Assembly (NCBI GenBank): GCA_024500155.1
Contig: CM044871.1
Coordinates: 77,236,402 to 77,300,401 of the forward strand
DNA length: 64,000 bases
Source: Chenopodium formosanum
Lineage: Eukaryota; Streptophyta; Magnoliopsida; Caryophyllales; Amaranthaceae
Direction: 5' to 3'
Shown here: piece by piece, positions 23,327 through 33,922 of the stretch
How the letters are laid out: every line of letters begins with the position of its first letter
How positions within the stretch are numbered: the first letter of the stretch is position 1
The notes under the pieces: model-generated
Seen by the model: the letters and a program-made list of their open reading frames with translations, nothing else
Database searches by the model: none
What the model was told of the DNA's origin: nothing
Position numbers and translations under genes: made by a program

Positions 23327-23889
23327 CTGCCTAGTGTCCGTTTTAGACATAACGCATTTGTAGGTCTCCCCCGGCCCCGATAGAGATGAGCCACATGAGA
23401 TTGCGGCACTTGCATTGGATAGGTGATCAACATCAGGATTCTTCAACAGCTTTGCCTCCATAGGCCCACTGTTAGCAAAGTACAGAGGAATCTTATATCT
23501 TGGCTTGAGGTCTTCGAAGGCATTGAATATTGTCAAATTCAATAGATGGAGGTCAATGTCGTTGAGGGCATCATTCTCCCCACCTTTCCTTCCATCATTC
23601 CCTCCACCTTTCCCTCCTTGACGATAGTACTTTTGCTTGTCGATTATAATGGGGAAAACTGAGCTATCAGCTCCAAATCCACTTTTTTGTTGCGTATTTT
23701 GGAGTTGATTTGGCTTTTGTCTAGAGTTATTTCTCGGGATTAATTGGAATACTTGGAATTTTCTGTGTTTGACTCATCTTGTTGTCGTACTATTGTTTTG
23801 TAGTAGCTCTCAAGTTCAGGTTTTTTAAGTTCAGGAATCGCAAAAACGCATGAAAGGAAGATTAACACTAAAGATAAGGAATAAGCCAT
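23327..23889 (-). pseudogene. BURP-domain-like protein gene, 5' fragment
   Basis: The minus strand opens with an ATG at 23,889 and a good signal peptide (MAYSLSLVLIFLSCVFAIPE). A polar linker follows, then in the next frame a Gly/Lys-rich stretch (YYRQGGKGGGNDGRKGG), LNLTIFNAFEDLKPRYKIPL and, further on, GPGETYKCVMS. A signal peptide, variable linker, DLKxGxKIPLYF and GETKxC pattern are the start of plant BURP proteins, which are secreted cell-wall or stress proteins. A one-base frame change near 23,745 breaks the linker, and the gypsy LTR D cuts the gene at 23,326 before the CH-motif part. The remainder is not in the window. A small upstream intron is an alternative to the frameshift. Confidence 0.5.
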
Positions 23890-24880
23890 GTTTGTCACCA
23901 TTCTTTCTAATATGTACTGTGCATATCTTAAAAACTGTTATTCCTAGTGTCTATGTATATAGCACTCGTTATAGCTTACTGCTAACTGCCTTCCATGCAT
24001 GCTTCTTGCCTTCTTAGATATACTGCCTTGAATTCTGGTATTTTCCGTTTTAGTCATATTCTTTATGCTTTATATTATGTTAATTTGAACAATTATACTT
24101 CAAGAAGTATATTTGCAGAGCAGGCATGAGGATGATAATACTAAATGTGAAATACCTGATAAAGTTAAGATGCAGCGAGACAAAAGAGGAACAACAACCA
24201 AACTTAGATTGTAAGAAAGTTTGAGGCCCTGGCCAAAGCAGCTGGATTTGCTGGTGTCAAGTTTGCTTTGCCTTCCACTTTTGGGTTATGCAATTTTACA
24301 AATTGATTTTATAAATTTGACAAAAGAAAATAATTTCTAGCATGTAAGCATTTCTTAAAATGAAATAATGAAGATATCAGTGTTTGTTAGTGAGTTTGTA
24401 GCTCAAGTTTTAGTAATTGTATCATAGATTCATGGGTTAGTATGAGTGTATAGCTTATGTAGCTCCATCACTATTGTACTCGATCAATTTAGGTTGCACT
24501 AGCATTGTGTTCCCATGATGCATATTATTATTAAATAAGGCAGGGAAGTTGGTAAAGTTAACTTTGTAAGATCATGATTCATTACTTAGGGAAAGTGGTT
24601 TTCAGGGGTGGTAATCGTTGTTTTGGTGGCTAGAAGGTTGTTCTTGAGGTTACGTTGCCGGCAGCCGCACAAGGAGGAAAAGGGGGCTAAGGGTGGCTGG
24701 GAGGTGGCAGGACAATGGCTAGGCCCCACTAACGGAAAACTTAACAGAACATGGACGGCGGTACCAAACCCTATAATTTTTAAATTTGACGGGTACTAAA
24801 ATAAAAATAAATTTTAAATGAGTGCGAAAATTCAATTGGGTCCATTTTTGAGGTACCAAAATTCAAAATTTTCTTATTTT
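23890..24880. other. AT-rich spacer with possible O-methyltransferase relic
   Basis: No intact gene is seen. At 24,220-24,306 (+) one frame reads FEALAKAAGFAGVKFALP then a stop. This recalls the C-terminal end of plant caffeic-acid-type O-methyltransferases (FEALAKxAGFxG). With so few residues this is only a suggestion. The rest shows no domain. Confidence 0.35.
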
Positions 24881-25600
24881 TTTACAAAAAAATCACCCCT
24901 TCTCCCAACTCACCAGCTAGCCACCACTCTGCACTCTCCCGTCCCTACCCACGTCGGCACCCTGCCCCTTCGTCACTGGCGCGTCGGCCTCCCCTTCCCC
25001 TTGAATCAACTGCACCCACCCTCCACAACCACCAGCCAACCACCACAATCAAGTACCCCTCCGCAACTCACCACACCACAATCAATTAACCCCCGCAAGC
25101 AATCAATCACCACCGCAATCAACCAATCAGCAACATCCTCCGTAACCACCAGCCAACCACCTTTCCCTCGCCGTTGCGCCTCTCCTTCCCCCAGAACACC
25201 ACCCCCTTACCCGAATCCCCCTCCCTAACATCCATCAAATTAAATCTTCCCAATTTGAACCTCCAAAACCACGACCCCCTTGCCCATCCGAAACTTGCAT
25301 CCAAACATTCAATTATGTAGATTAGGGTTCCGATCGCTTAAAAAATTCGTAAATTGGTTCGAATGTTTGTATTTTTTTTATGATGGTGAGTTTAGAGGAA
25401 GGAGAGAGGGTAAGGAAAGGTCGCTGGTGGTCGACCAGGGATTTTGGGAAGGGGGGAGAGGTTGTTACGGTTTTCGGGGGGGGAGTTGGTTTCCAGGAAG
25501 AGGGGTGCTAGTTTAGGGAGATGGGGGAGAGGTGACGACGGAGGCTGGGCGCCGGCGTGGGTCAAGCGACTAGAGGCTTAAGTAAAGGTTTTTTTTTTTT
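24880..25600. other. GC-rich block: CCACC-rich left, GGTGG-rich right
   Basis: About 24,890-25,260 is dense in CCACC and proline-like codons, and about 25,390-25,560 is dense in GGGAGG. A poly-T tract follows at about 25,589. Open frames here are side effects of composition. The same two-halved design appears inside the bounded Mutator-like elements at 47,056-48,088 and 49,712-50,676. I found no clear terminal inverted repeats or target duplication here, so its status as a transposon is open. Confidence 0.45.
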
Positions 25601-25708
25601 TTTTTTTAATAAAAAAGTTATTTCTAAACTCATTTAAATATATATATAAAAAAATAACTATAGTTAAATATTTAGTTAAAATTTATTGTCAATGTTATAT
25701 TTTACTTA

Positions 25709-26138
25709 GGCCCTGTTTGGTAGTAGCGTTTAAGGTAGCGGTTAGCGTTTTGACCAGTCAAAACACTAGTAGAAAAATTTAAGAGTGGTTGACAAAGTAG
25801 CGATTCTAGTAGTGATTAACGATAGAGGTAGCGTTTAGGTATTTTCTCAAACGTTAAAAAAAGTAGCGTTTATAACTAGCGGGTAGCGTTTGACATATTT
25901 TTATTACGGAGTACTTTTTAAACAATATTTATATGAATTTGATATATTTTAGTATTGCAACCACTACTTTTACCAAGCACTCATATTATCAACCGTTACT
26001 TTGACAGCTAACCTCTACCTACTACTAATTGACCGCAACTCGCTACCTTAACAGCTACCCACTACTCCACCACTAAAAGCTACCCTCTACTCCACCACTA
26101 AAAGCTACCCTCTACCGCTACTTTTGCCAAACATGACC
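25709..26138. mobile_element. Tourist-type (PIF/Harbinger-like) MITE
   Basis: It begins GGCCCTGTTTGGTAGTAGCG and ends CGCTACTTTTGCCAAACATGACC, an imperfect inverted repeat, and is flanked by TTA on both sides (25,706-25,708 and 26,139-26,141). The interior repeats GTAGCGTTT on one half and CTACCCTCTAC on the other. 430 bp, non-coding. The end sequence and 3-bp duplication fit the Tourist family. Confidence 0.75.
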
Positions 26139-26315
26139 TTAATATAAAAGATTCAAGTTAGTGTTATAAAAAAAAAATTCCCTATTTTTTATTAATTTTT
26201 AAGGAAAAGTATATTTTTTTTAAAGGAAAATGGTAAAAAAGGGATAAAAATAAAAGTAAAAAAAAATTGAAAAAGAGAGAGAAAAATGAAAAATGTGGGC
26301 TGGTAAATTGATTTC
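26139..26315. other. Original 5' flank of the PP2AA gene, now displaced
   Basis: AT- and purine-rich sequence with no gene. It ends with ATTTC (26,311-26,315), the left half of the copia target duplication. Before that insertion it was directly next to 33,170. Confidence 0.6.
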
Positions 26316-26576
26316 TGTTAAGAGTTAATTAGTTTGGTCAAGGTGTGAATGTCCACACTCCAATTCTTCATTGCATTTAATGTAGTAGCCAACCCTAATT
26401 GCCACCCTCTAAGGTTATAGCCCACAATGTAATAGTGGTTCTTACTACTATAAATAGCCATGTAATTTCACTTGTATGATGCACAAAAATATTACCAAGA
26501 GTAATACATAAAAGAAGTAATACTTCTCTTATTACCTCCTTCTCATAATCCTCTAATTTCTATATATTTCATAACA
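26316..26576 (+). repeat. 5' LTR of the young copia element
   Basis: TGTTAAGAGTTAATTAG ... ATATATTTCATAACA, with TG...CA ends. A TATA-like TATAAATAGCC lies at about 26,450, a likely promoter for the element RNA. CGTTATCAGCACGATC follows immediately and is the probable primer-binding region. Confidence 0.95.
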
Positions 26577-27595
26577 CGTTATCAGCACGATCTTCAATCA
26601 GGTATACTTATACCGATTATCCAATTTTTACAAAGATTCAATTTCCTTCACAAAATATATTTTGAGGAGTATGCTCTATAGTTGCCCATATGGGATCCTC
26701 TATACCAGAAACTCACAATATATTTCTCCACAAAATTACTCCACATTATTAGCCATGTTGATTAAAAATGAGGATATCAATACATACCTTATTTATGATA
26801 CTTAGTTTGGTAACTCTCATGCATGGTTATAGAAAGTAATATATAATTACTTTTGCATGTGGAAATATTTGTTGTATGCATGTTAATAGAGTAAATTTCA
26901 TGGTCACACAAATCATGTTTATACTTACTTACTTGTGCATAATTACTAAAATGAAAAAAATGATGCAGCCTTTATATTTATTTAATTTTTTAGATTACAC
27001 ACTTTTATGTTTCTTTCAGTTTTCGAACCCTTGACCTCATGAATAGATTAGGGTTCTCGGACCACTACGGCTTGCATCCCAGTGTGATACTTATTTACGT
27101 TTGTAAATATTAATAGTTTGATTACGATTATTTTACCAGTCTACTAGAACATTGTATGATATTTTTACAGTAGTGTAAAGCTGAAACGGATAATTTACCC
27201 CCCTATAAAAGGCGGATTACACCCCCTTATTTCACCATACAAACCTTATCCCCTCCTTAAACTTTACCCAAATTATCTCCTCTTCTTCTTCCTCCATTTA
27301 CACCGGTCATACACCATGTTCCCCGTCGACAACCGACAACCACCACACCCCTTTACTTTCGAAGAAGATTTAAGGAAATTAAAACTATATTTAGTTTTAA
27401 TTATGGCCCTAGTAGTTTTATTAATGGCAATGATGATTTTCATCATTTTACATAAGTAGCGCTCGGTTTTTCGACAAAGGGAATTCATGCATGTAATCTC
27501 CGTAGTACTTCAAGTTTTTTTGTCTTCTAGGTAGATTATAAGTGCATTTTGTTATAATAAATGTTTCTTTTGTCTTATCATTAATGTATGTCATT

Positions 27596-27597
27596 AA

Positions 27598-27640
<43 letters not shown>

Positions 27641-27645
27641 GTTGT
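27596..27645. repeat. (ATT)n microsatellite in the copia leader
   Basis: About 15 uninterrupted ATT units, followed by imperfect GTT/ATT repeats to about 27,725. Long open frames here are repeat artefacts. Confidence 0.9.
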
Positions 27646-27918
27646 CGTTGTCGGTGATGTAGTAATAGTAGTAGTATTTATTGTTATTGTTATTATTATC
27701 ATTGTTATTGTTATTATTGTTGTTGTCGTTACTAACGTAATTATCATGTTTAATTTTAGCTTAACTTTATGTACATCATAATAATAACCCAAGGGGGAGA
27801 AGCAAATATGTTTTAAATTATGTTTTAAATGGATTATTATTATGATTACAATTTGATTACTTTAATTATCACTTGCTTAATTGGCTTAATAATAATTACA
27901 TATTTGATTGTAGTTAAA

Positions 27919-28998
27919 ATGGGAGACTTGATTAAAAGACAATTTGACGTATTAGACTTGTCCGGACATAATTATCTTGAATGGACAGTTGATGCCCAAA
28001 TGAATTTGAAGGCTCAGGGATTGGAACATACAATCAAAGAAATTACCATCCCAGGAAACGAAAAAGATGCCCCTGCTCAAGTTAAAGTTCCAACTGATCA
28101 AGAGAAAGCAAAAGCTATAGTTCTCTTAAGGCATCATTTACAAAACAGTTTGAAAACTGAGTATTTAATGGTGGAAAATCCCAGAGAACTATGGGATAGC
28201 CTGAAAGGAAGATATGACCACCATAAAAGGGTACTCCTTCCTTCAGCACAATTTGAGTGGACAAACCTGAGATTTCAGGACTTTAAATCTGTCAGTGATT
28301 ATAATTCATCATTATATAAAATCGTATCAATATTGAGATATTGTGATCAACCAGTCACTGAAGTACAAATGATAGATAAAACACTCTCTACATTCCATGC
28401 TAACAACATTGTATTGCAACAGCAATACCGTGAAAGAGGCTTTGCAAAATATTCTGAGCTTATTTCTACATTATTGGTTGCTGAAAAGAATAATGATCTT
28501 CTGTTGAAGAATCACAACCTAAGACCAACTGGGTCTCAAGCATTCAATGAAACAAATGCTGTAGAAAGCTCAAATCCACCCGAGACAAATGTTGCTCATA
28601 GAGGTGGACGTGGAAAATATAATAACCGTGGCAGAGGTCGTGGAAATTTCCGCGGACGTGGCCGTGGACGTGGTTATGGCCGTGGTAGAGGCCAATTTCC
28701 CCCTAGAAACAACACTCAAAGGGGGCATCAACAAGGAAACAAAAATCAAGCCACCACAAAAGGAAAAGACACATGTTATAGATGTGGCATGACTGGACAT
28801 TGGGGACGTACTTGTCGTACGGCCAAACATCTGGTAGAACTATACCAGGCTTCCATTAAAGGGAAAGAAAAACATGCCGAAACAAATTATGTTAATGAAG
28901 AAAATGTCCCTGGAATTAGCCTTGATGTGTCTGATTTCCACATAGACAATGGTGAAGCTGGTGGTGAATTTATCTTTGGAGAGAATAATCATGTTTAG
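27919..28998 (+). CDS. Copia gag polyprotein
   Basis: 359 aa from the ATG at 27,919 (MGDLIKRQFDVLDLSGHNYL); an in-frame ATG at 27,829 would add a hydrophobic stretch not typical of gag, so I prefer the inner start. The first two thirds are the alpha-helical capsid region of copia gag (ELWDSLKGRYDHHK, LRFQDFKSVSDYNSSLYKI, RERGFAKYSELISTLLVAEK). It continues with an Arg/Gly-rich basic stretch and one CCHC zinc knuckle (CYRCGMTGHWGRTC). Gag forms the virus-like particle that holds element RNA. The frame ends with TAG at 28,996-28,998, and pol starts in another frame downstream. Confidence 0.9.
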   Translation: MGDLIKRQFDVLDLSGHNYLEWTVDAQMNLKAQGLEHTIKEITIPGNEKDAPAQVKVPTDQEKAKAIVLLRHHLQNSLKTEYLMVENPRELWDSLKGRYDHHKRVLLPSAQFEWTNLRFQDFKSVSDYNSSLYKIVSILRYCDQPVTEVQMIDKTLSTFHANNIVLQQQYRERGFAKYSELISTLLVAEKNNDLLLKNHNLRPTGSQAFNETNAVESSNPPETNVAHRGGRGKYNNRGRGRGNFRGRGRGRGYGRGRGQFPPRNNTQRGHQQGNKNQATTKGKDTCYRCGMTGHWGRTCRTAKHLVELYQASIKGKEKHAETNYVNEENVPGISLDVSDFHIDNGEAGGEFIFGENNHV

Positions 28999-29165
28999 AT
29001 AATTCATCAATTACTATGATATGTATTATGTTTTCATTATGTACTTTTCTTGTATGTTTTTTTTTTTTCATGTTCAAGTTATGTACTCTTAATTATTCAT
29101 CATTAATAAAGTACGTCCAGTTTAATTATCTTAAACTAATCTTATACTTATTATTTTATGAAGAT

Positions 29166-32100
29166 ATGGATCTGCCCGAAGTTGGTTCCAAATTTCAATG
29201 CCTTTTGGACAGTGGAACAACACACACTATTCTGAAGGATAGAAAATATTTTTTAAAGTTAAAATTATTTCAAGCAAATGTTAATACCATTTCTGGGTCA
29301 GCCAAGCTAATAGAAGGTTCTGGAAAAGCTTGCATAATACTCCCAAATGGAACAAAATTAATCATTATTGACGCTTTATATTCGAGTAAATCTCGAAGAA
29401 ATCTTATAAGTTTTAAAGATGTGCGTCAAAATGGTTTTCATTTAGAAACAATGATAGTGGATCAAAAAGAATATTTATGCCTCACGGCAGAAAAACATGG
29501 CAAGAAACATGTGTATGAGAAATTGCCAGCATATTCTTCAGGGTTATATCATATAGATATACGACCAGTTGAAATAAATTTGATATCTAACCAGAAGTTA
29601 GATAATAAGAATCTGCTAAATTTATGGCATGATCGTTTGGGTCATCCTGGTACAGGAATGATGCACAAGATTATAGCAAATTCAGTAGGACATTCAATTA
29701 GGAATGTTAAAATCCCTCGATCAGATGAATTAACATGCTCTGCATGTTCACTTGGCAAATTAATAATAAGACCATCTATGAACAAAATTGCTACTGAATC
29801 TCCAACATTTTTAGAGAGGATTCAAGGAGACATTTGTGGACCAATTAATCCTGCATGTGGACCATTCCGATATTTTATGGTATTAATTGATGCCTCAACT
29901 CGATGGTCACATGTAAGTCTCTTATCCAGTAGAAATGTTGCTTTTGCAAAACTCCTTGCTCAAATTATTAAACTAAGAGCACAATTTCCAGACCATACAA
30001 TAAAAAGAATACGGCTTGACAATGCAGGGGAATTTACATCCCAAACATTTAATGATTATTGTATGTCGATTGGAATTGTTGTAGAACATCCAGTAGCTCA
30101 TGTTCATACACAAAATGGACTTGCTGAGTCATTAATTAAGAGACTACAATTGATTGCAAGGCCATTATTGATGAGATCAAAATTGCCTTCATCTGCTTGG
30201 GGTCATGCCATAATACATGCGGCAACGCTAATTAGGTTGAGACCAACTGCTTATCATAAGTTTTCACCACTACAATTAGTTTTTGGTCGAGAACCTAATA
30301 TCTCACATCTAAAAATTTTTGGTTGTGCGGTGTATGTTCCTATTGCTCCACCCCAACGAACAAAGATGGGTCCACAAAGAAGGCTGGGAATTTATGTTGG
30401 GTTTGAATCACCCTCCATAATTAAATATCTTGAACCAATGACCGGTGATTTATTTACGGCCAGATTTGCCGACTGTCATTTCAATGAGACAGTATTCCCA
30501 GCCTTAGGGGGAGAGAAAGTGGACCCACGAAAGAAAGAAATAGAAATCATTTGGAATGCAACACAATTGTCAATGTTTGATCCACGAACAAATATGTGTG
30601 AACAAGAAGTTCAGAAAATTGTTCATTTACAAAGCATTGCAAATCAGCTGCCTGATGCATTTATAGATGCAAAGAAAGTGACAAAATCACATATACCAGC
30701 TGAAAATGCCCCTGCACGAATTGAAATTCCATCTGGTGATAAGATCACTGAAAATGAATCTCTAGCACGCCGAAAGCGTGGAAGACCACTTGGTTCAAAA
30801 GACTCTAAACCAAGAAAATTAAAAAGACCTGATGAGATCAACAATATTCCCCTTACAGAAGGTCAAGAAAGACAAAGTACAGATAAGAATAGAGAAAAAG
30901 ATGATAATCCGAAAGGGGATGAACAAGATGACCATGACATCGATAACAATGAAACTTCAATAAATTTTGTTTCTACCAGGAATTATTGGAATAGAAATGA
31001 TGTTATCGTAAATGAAATATTTGCGTATTCCATTGCAATTGAAATGGCATCTGACGAAAATGATAGTGAACCAAGAACAGTGGAAGAATGTCGTTGCAGG
31101 CATGATTGGCCAAAATGGAAAGAGGCAATGCAGACAGAGTTAAAGTCACTCGAAAAACGAGAAGTGTTTGGAAAAATAACCCTTACACCAGAAGGTGTAA
31201 AACCAGTTGGATACAAGTGGGTATTTGTGAGAAAACGAAATGAGAAAAATGAAATTGTAAGATACAAGGCAAGACTTGTAGCCCAAGGTTTTTCTCAAAT
31301 TCCAGGGATTGATTATGAGGAGACATATTCTCCCGTAGTTGATGCAACTACGTTAAGATTTTTGGTAAGCTTGACAGTCTCAGAAGGACTAAAGATGCGA
31401 TTAATGGATGTAGTAACCGCATATTTATATGGGTCACTCGATACAGATATTTATATGAAAGTCCCAGATGGACTAAAATTACCAGAAAACCACAAGCCTA
31501 GACATTTACTTTCCATAAAATTAAAAAGGTCACTTTATGGATTGAAACAGTCTGGGAGGATGTGGTATAATCGTCTTAGTGAATACCTTATGAAAGAAGG
31601 GTTCAAGAATAATCAAATCAGTCCTTGTGTTTTCATTAAGAGATCACAATCAGGGTTTGCAATTGTTGCAGTTTATGTTGATGACTTGAATATCATTGGA
31701 ACCCCAAATGAACTTGAAAGAACTGCAAAATACTTGATGAAAGAATTTGAGATGAAAGACCTTGGACAAACTAAATTTTGCCTTGGATTGCAAATTGAGC
31801 ACTTAAATAATGGTATTTTCGTCCATCAGTCTAACTACACCGAAAGAGTGTTAAAACGTTTTTTCATGGACAAAGCGACCCCAACAAACACCCCGATGAT
31901 TGTTCGGTCTTTGACTATGAAATATGATCCATTTAGACCTCGAGAGGAAAACGAGGATGTCCTTGGTCCTGAAGTACCATATCTAAGTGCAATTGGGGCT
32001 CTAATGTATCTAGCTAACAATACTAGACCAGACATAGCTTTTTCTGTGAATTTGTTAGCCAGGTTTAGCAACGCACCAACGAAGAGACACTGGAAAGGAG

Positions 32101-32675
32101 TAAGACACTTACTACGATATCTACGAGGAACAAAAGATCTTGGTTTGTTTTATCAATCAAGGCAAGATGCCACCCTCATCGGATATGCAGATGCTGGATA
32201 TCTATCAGACCCACAAAACGCCAAGTCACAAACTGGATATCTGTTCACCCATGGTGGAACTGCAATTTCTTGGAAATCAACAAAGCAAACCTTAACTGCG
32301 ACATCATCAAATCATGCTGAGTTGATTGCCCTTTATGAAGCAGGACGTGAGTGTGTATGGCTAAGGTCAATGATCGGCAATATCCAAGAAGAATGTGGGA
32401 TGAAAGAAGTAACTAAAAGTCCAACCATCATTTACGAAGATAATACTGCATGTATCGCACAAGTAACTGAAGGATATATTAAAGGTGATAGGACTAAACA
32501 TATATCCCCAAAACTGTTCTTTACACACGATTTGCAGAAGGAAGGGAAGATAAATGTTCAACAGATCCAATCATCTGATAATCTTGCAGACTTGTTTACA
32601 AAGTCCCTACCTTCGAAGAGTGTTGAGCGGTTGGTCCACAAGATTGGGATGCGTCGTCTTCATAAACTATGTTAA
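29166..32675 (+). CDS. Copia pol polyprotein (protease, integrase, RT, RNase H)
   Basis: 1,169 aa from the ATG at 29,166; the open frame extends upstream to an ATG at 29,016, but that part is hydrophobic and unlike pol. In order: protease with LLDSGTTHTIL; integrase zinc finger (LWHDRLGHPG ... CSACSLGK) and DDE core (GDICGP, RLDNAGEF, NGLAESLIKRL); RT with GYKWVFVRKRNEKNEIVRYK, LMDVVTAYLYG, SLYGLKQSGRMWY and the YVDD box (YVDDLNIIG); RNase H with GYADAGYLSD, SSNHAELIALYEAG and YEDNTACIAQ; and the typical ADLFTKSLP end. No stop or frameshift is seen. Gag and pol being separate frames (gag frame 1, pol frame 3, about 170 bp apart) raises the question of how pol is expressed: internal initiation, or decay of an original fusion. 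Confidence 0.92.
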   Translation: MDLPEVGSKFQCLLDSGTTHTILKDRKYFLKLKLFQANVNTISGSAKLIEGSGKACIILPNGTKLIIIDALYSSKSRRNLISFKDVRQNGFHLETMIVDQKEYLCLTAEKHGKKHVYEKLPAYSSGLYHIDIRPVEINLISNQKLDNKNLLNLWHDRLGHPGTGMMHKIIANSVGHSIRNVKIPRSDELTCSACSLGKLIIRPSMNKIATESPTFLERIQGDICGPINPACGPFRYFMVLIDASTRWSHVSLLSSRNVAFAKLLAQIIKLRAQFPDHTIKRIRLDNAGEFTSQTFNDYCMSIGIVVEHPVAHVHTQNGLAESLIKRLQLIARPLLMRSKLPSSAWGHAIIHAATLIRLRPTAYHKFSPLQLVFGREPNISHLKIFGCAVYVPIAPPQRTKMGPQRRLGIYVGFESPSIIKYLEPMTGDLFTARFADCHFNETVFPALGGEKVDPRKKEIEIIWNATQLSMFDPRTNMCEQEVQKIVHLQSIANQLPDAFIDAKKVTKSHIPAENAPARIEIPSGDKITENESLARRKRGRPLGSKDSKPRKLKRPDEINNIPLTEGQERQSTDKNREKDDNPKGDEQDDHDIDNNETSINFVSTRNYWNRNDVIVNEIFAYSIAIEMASDENDSEPRTVEECRCRHDWPKWKEAMQTELKSLEKREVFGKITLTPEGVKPVGYKWVFVRKRNEKNEIVRYKARLVAQGFSQIPGIDYEETYSPVVDATTLRFLVSLTVSEGLKMRLMDVVTAYLYGSLDTDIYMKVPDGLKLPENHKPRHLLSIKLKRSLYGLKQSGRMWYNRLSEYLMKEGFKNNQISPCVFIKRSQSGFAIVAVYVDDLNIIGTPNELERTAKYLMKEFEMKDLGQTKFCLGLQIEHLNNGIFVHQSNYTERVLKRFFMDKATPTNTPMIVRSLTMKYDPFRPREENEDVLGPEVPYLSAIGALMYLANNTRPDIAFSVNLLARFSNAPTKRHWKGVRHLLRYLRGTKDLGLFYQSRQDATLIGYADAGYLSDPQNAKSQTGYLFTHGGTAISWKSTKQTLTATSSNHAELIALYEAGRECVWLRSMIGNIQEECGMKEVTKSPTIIYEDNTACIAQVTEGYIKGDRTKHISPKLFFTHDLQKEGKINVQQIQSSDNLADLFTKSLPSKSVERLVHKIGMRRLHKLC

Positions 32676-32884
32676 AATCAGGGGGAGCATTATATGCACT
32701 GCACTCTTTTTCCCTTCGATCAGGTTTTTATCCCAATGGGTTTTTCCTGACAAGGTTTTTAATGAGGCAGTACACTAAAGCACATGGTAATATATTGTTG
32801 TACTCTTTTCCCTTAGCTATGGCTTTTATCCTAAAGGATTTTACCTAGCAAGGTTTTAACGAGGCAACATATACCCTATTCTGT

Positions 32885-32903
32885 ATGGACATTCAAGGGG
32901 GAG
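32885..32903 (+). promoter_or_regulatory. Polypurine tract of the young copia element
   Basis: CATTCAAGGGGGAG directly precedes the 3' LTR. A second, similar CAGGGGGAGCA lies just after pol at about 32,680. Confidence 0.75.
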
Positions 32904-33164
32904 TGTTAAGAGTTAATTAGTTTGGTCAAGGTGTGAATGTCCACACTCCAATTCTTCATTGCATTTAATGTAGTAGCCAACCCTAATTGCCACCCTCTAA
33001 GGTTATAGCCCACAATGTAATAGTGGTTCTTACTACTATAAATAGCCATGTAATTTCACTTGTATGATGCACAAAAATATTACCAAGAGTAATACATAAA
33101 AGAAGTAATACTTCTCTTATTACCTCCTTCTCATAATCCTCTAATTTCTATATATTTCATAACA
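32904..33164 (+). repeat. 3' LTR of the young copia element
   Basis: 261 bp, the same as the 5' LTR by eye over its whole length. It ends ATAACA and is followed by ATTTC, the right target duplication. It could drive or alter transcription of the PP2AA gene downstream because of its orientation. Confidence 0.95.
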
Positions 33165-33922
33165 ATTTCACCATTTTCCCTCCATCTCTTCTCTAAACAC
33201 CGAAGTTAGGGAGCGCAAACGCAAGATCGCGCCTTGGAATCTTACCCTTAGCCGGCGGGAATCACCTTTTCCAACCGGTCTTACTTCTTTCTCTCTCCTC
33301 CCCCCCCCCCCCCCCCTTCCCCCCCTCCTTTTTTTTTCTTTCTTATCCAATTTCTCATTTTTATCTCCTACTATTTAATTCAGATTTATATAAAATACTT
33401 TGATTTTTTCTTTCCCACTTTTTTTTTTTTTTTTTTTCTTTTGTCGATTTTTTGATTTAGAGGTATAATTGCTTGCAAATGTTAGATATGATTTGAGATT
33501 CATATATTTTTGAGCTTCTTTATCGTTGATTTCATGCAATTCTCCCAATTTCAGCTGGATTGAGCACGAATTTCGAATGTGGTGGAATTGAATTCTAGGG
33601 TTTTCGTTAGATCCCATTTTCCGATTGTAGATTTTTGAGCTTAATCTTTTTGTGTTGTTTTTATGATTTCATGAATTGAAAAATGGAAATATGAATGATT
33701 GAATCTCAATCTTGTTTCCGTCTTTTGGGCTTTAGAATTTTCTGCCGCACAATTTTTTTTTTTGATTTGTATTTTGAGAAATTTTGGGGGAAATTATTGG
33801 ACTTATGATCATCAAATCTTTCAGAAATTACAATTCTTGTGATTTATGAAGTTCAATTGTGATATATCGTGAGTTCTGATGTGATTTGTTCTTTTGGGAT
33901 ACAGGAGAACTTTTGTGACAGA
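33165..33922 (+). promoter_or_regulatory. PP2AA 5' leader with probable leader intron
   Basis: The stretch contains long pyrimidine runs (C-run at 33,300-33,317, T-run at about 33,419-33,438) typical of plant leaders. An acceptor TTTGGGATACAG|GAG at 33,904 lies 19 bp before the ATG, suggesting a leader intron whose donor I cannot fix (candidates near 33,460 and 33,608). The transcription start is unknown, because the upstream DNA is now 6.85 kb away on the other side of the copia element. Confidence 0.55.

Larger units (their letters stand above)
26316..33164 (+). mobile_element. Complete, young Ty1/copia retrotransposon
   Basis: 6,849 bp with 261-bp LTRs at both ends, a perfect 5-bp target duplication ATTTC (26,311-26,315 and 33,165-33,169), a primer site, gag, pol and a polypurine tract. 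Reading both LTRs side by side I see no difference, which implies very recent insertion. Both protein frames are open and the catalytic motifs are present, so it may be autonomous. It lies about 760 bp upstream of the PP2AA start codon, at the edge of its leader. Confidence 0.95.

Noticed and set aside
24818..25228. Pro/Thr-rich open frame that could be a cell-wall protein
   Set aside because: Low-complexity CCACC composition gives open frames on both strands; no signal peptide and no promoter or splice logic.
27542..27781. Open frame of nearly pure Ile/Val
   Set aside because: It is a translation of the ATT/GTT microsatellite in the copia leader.
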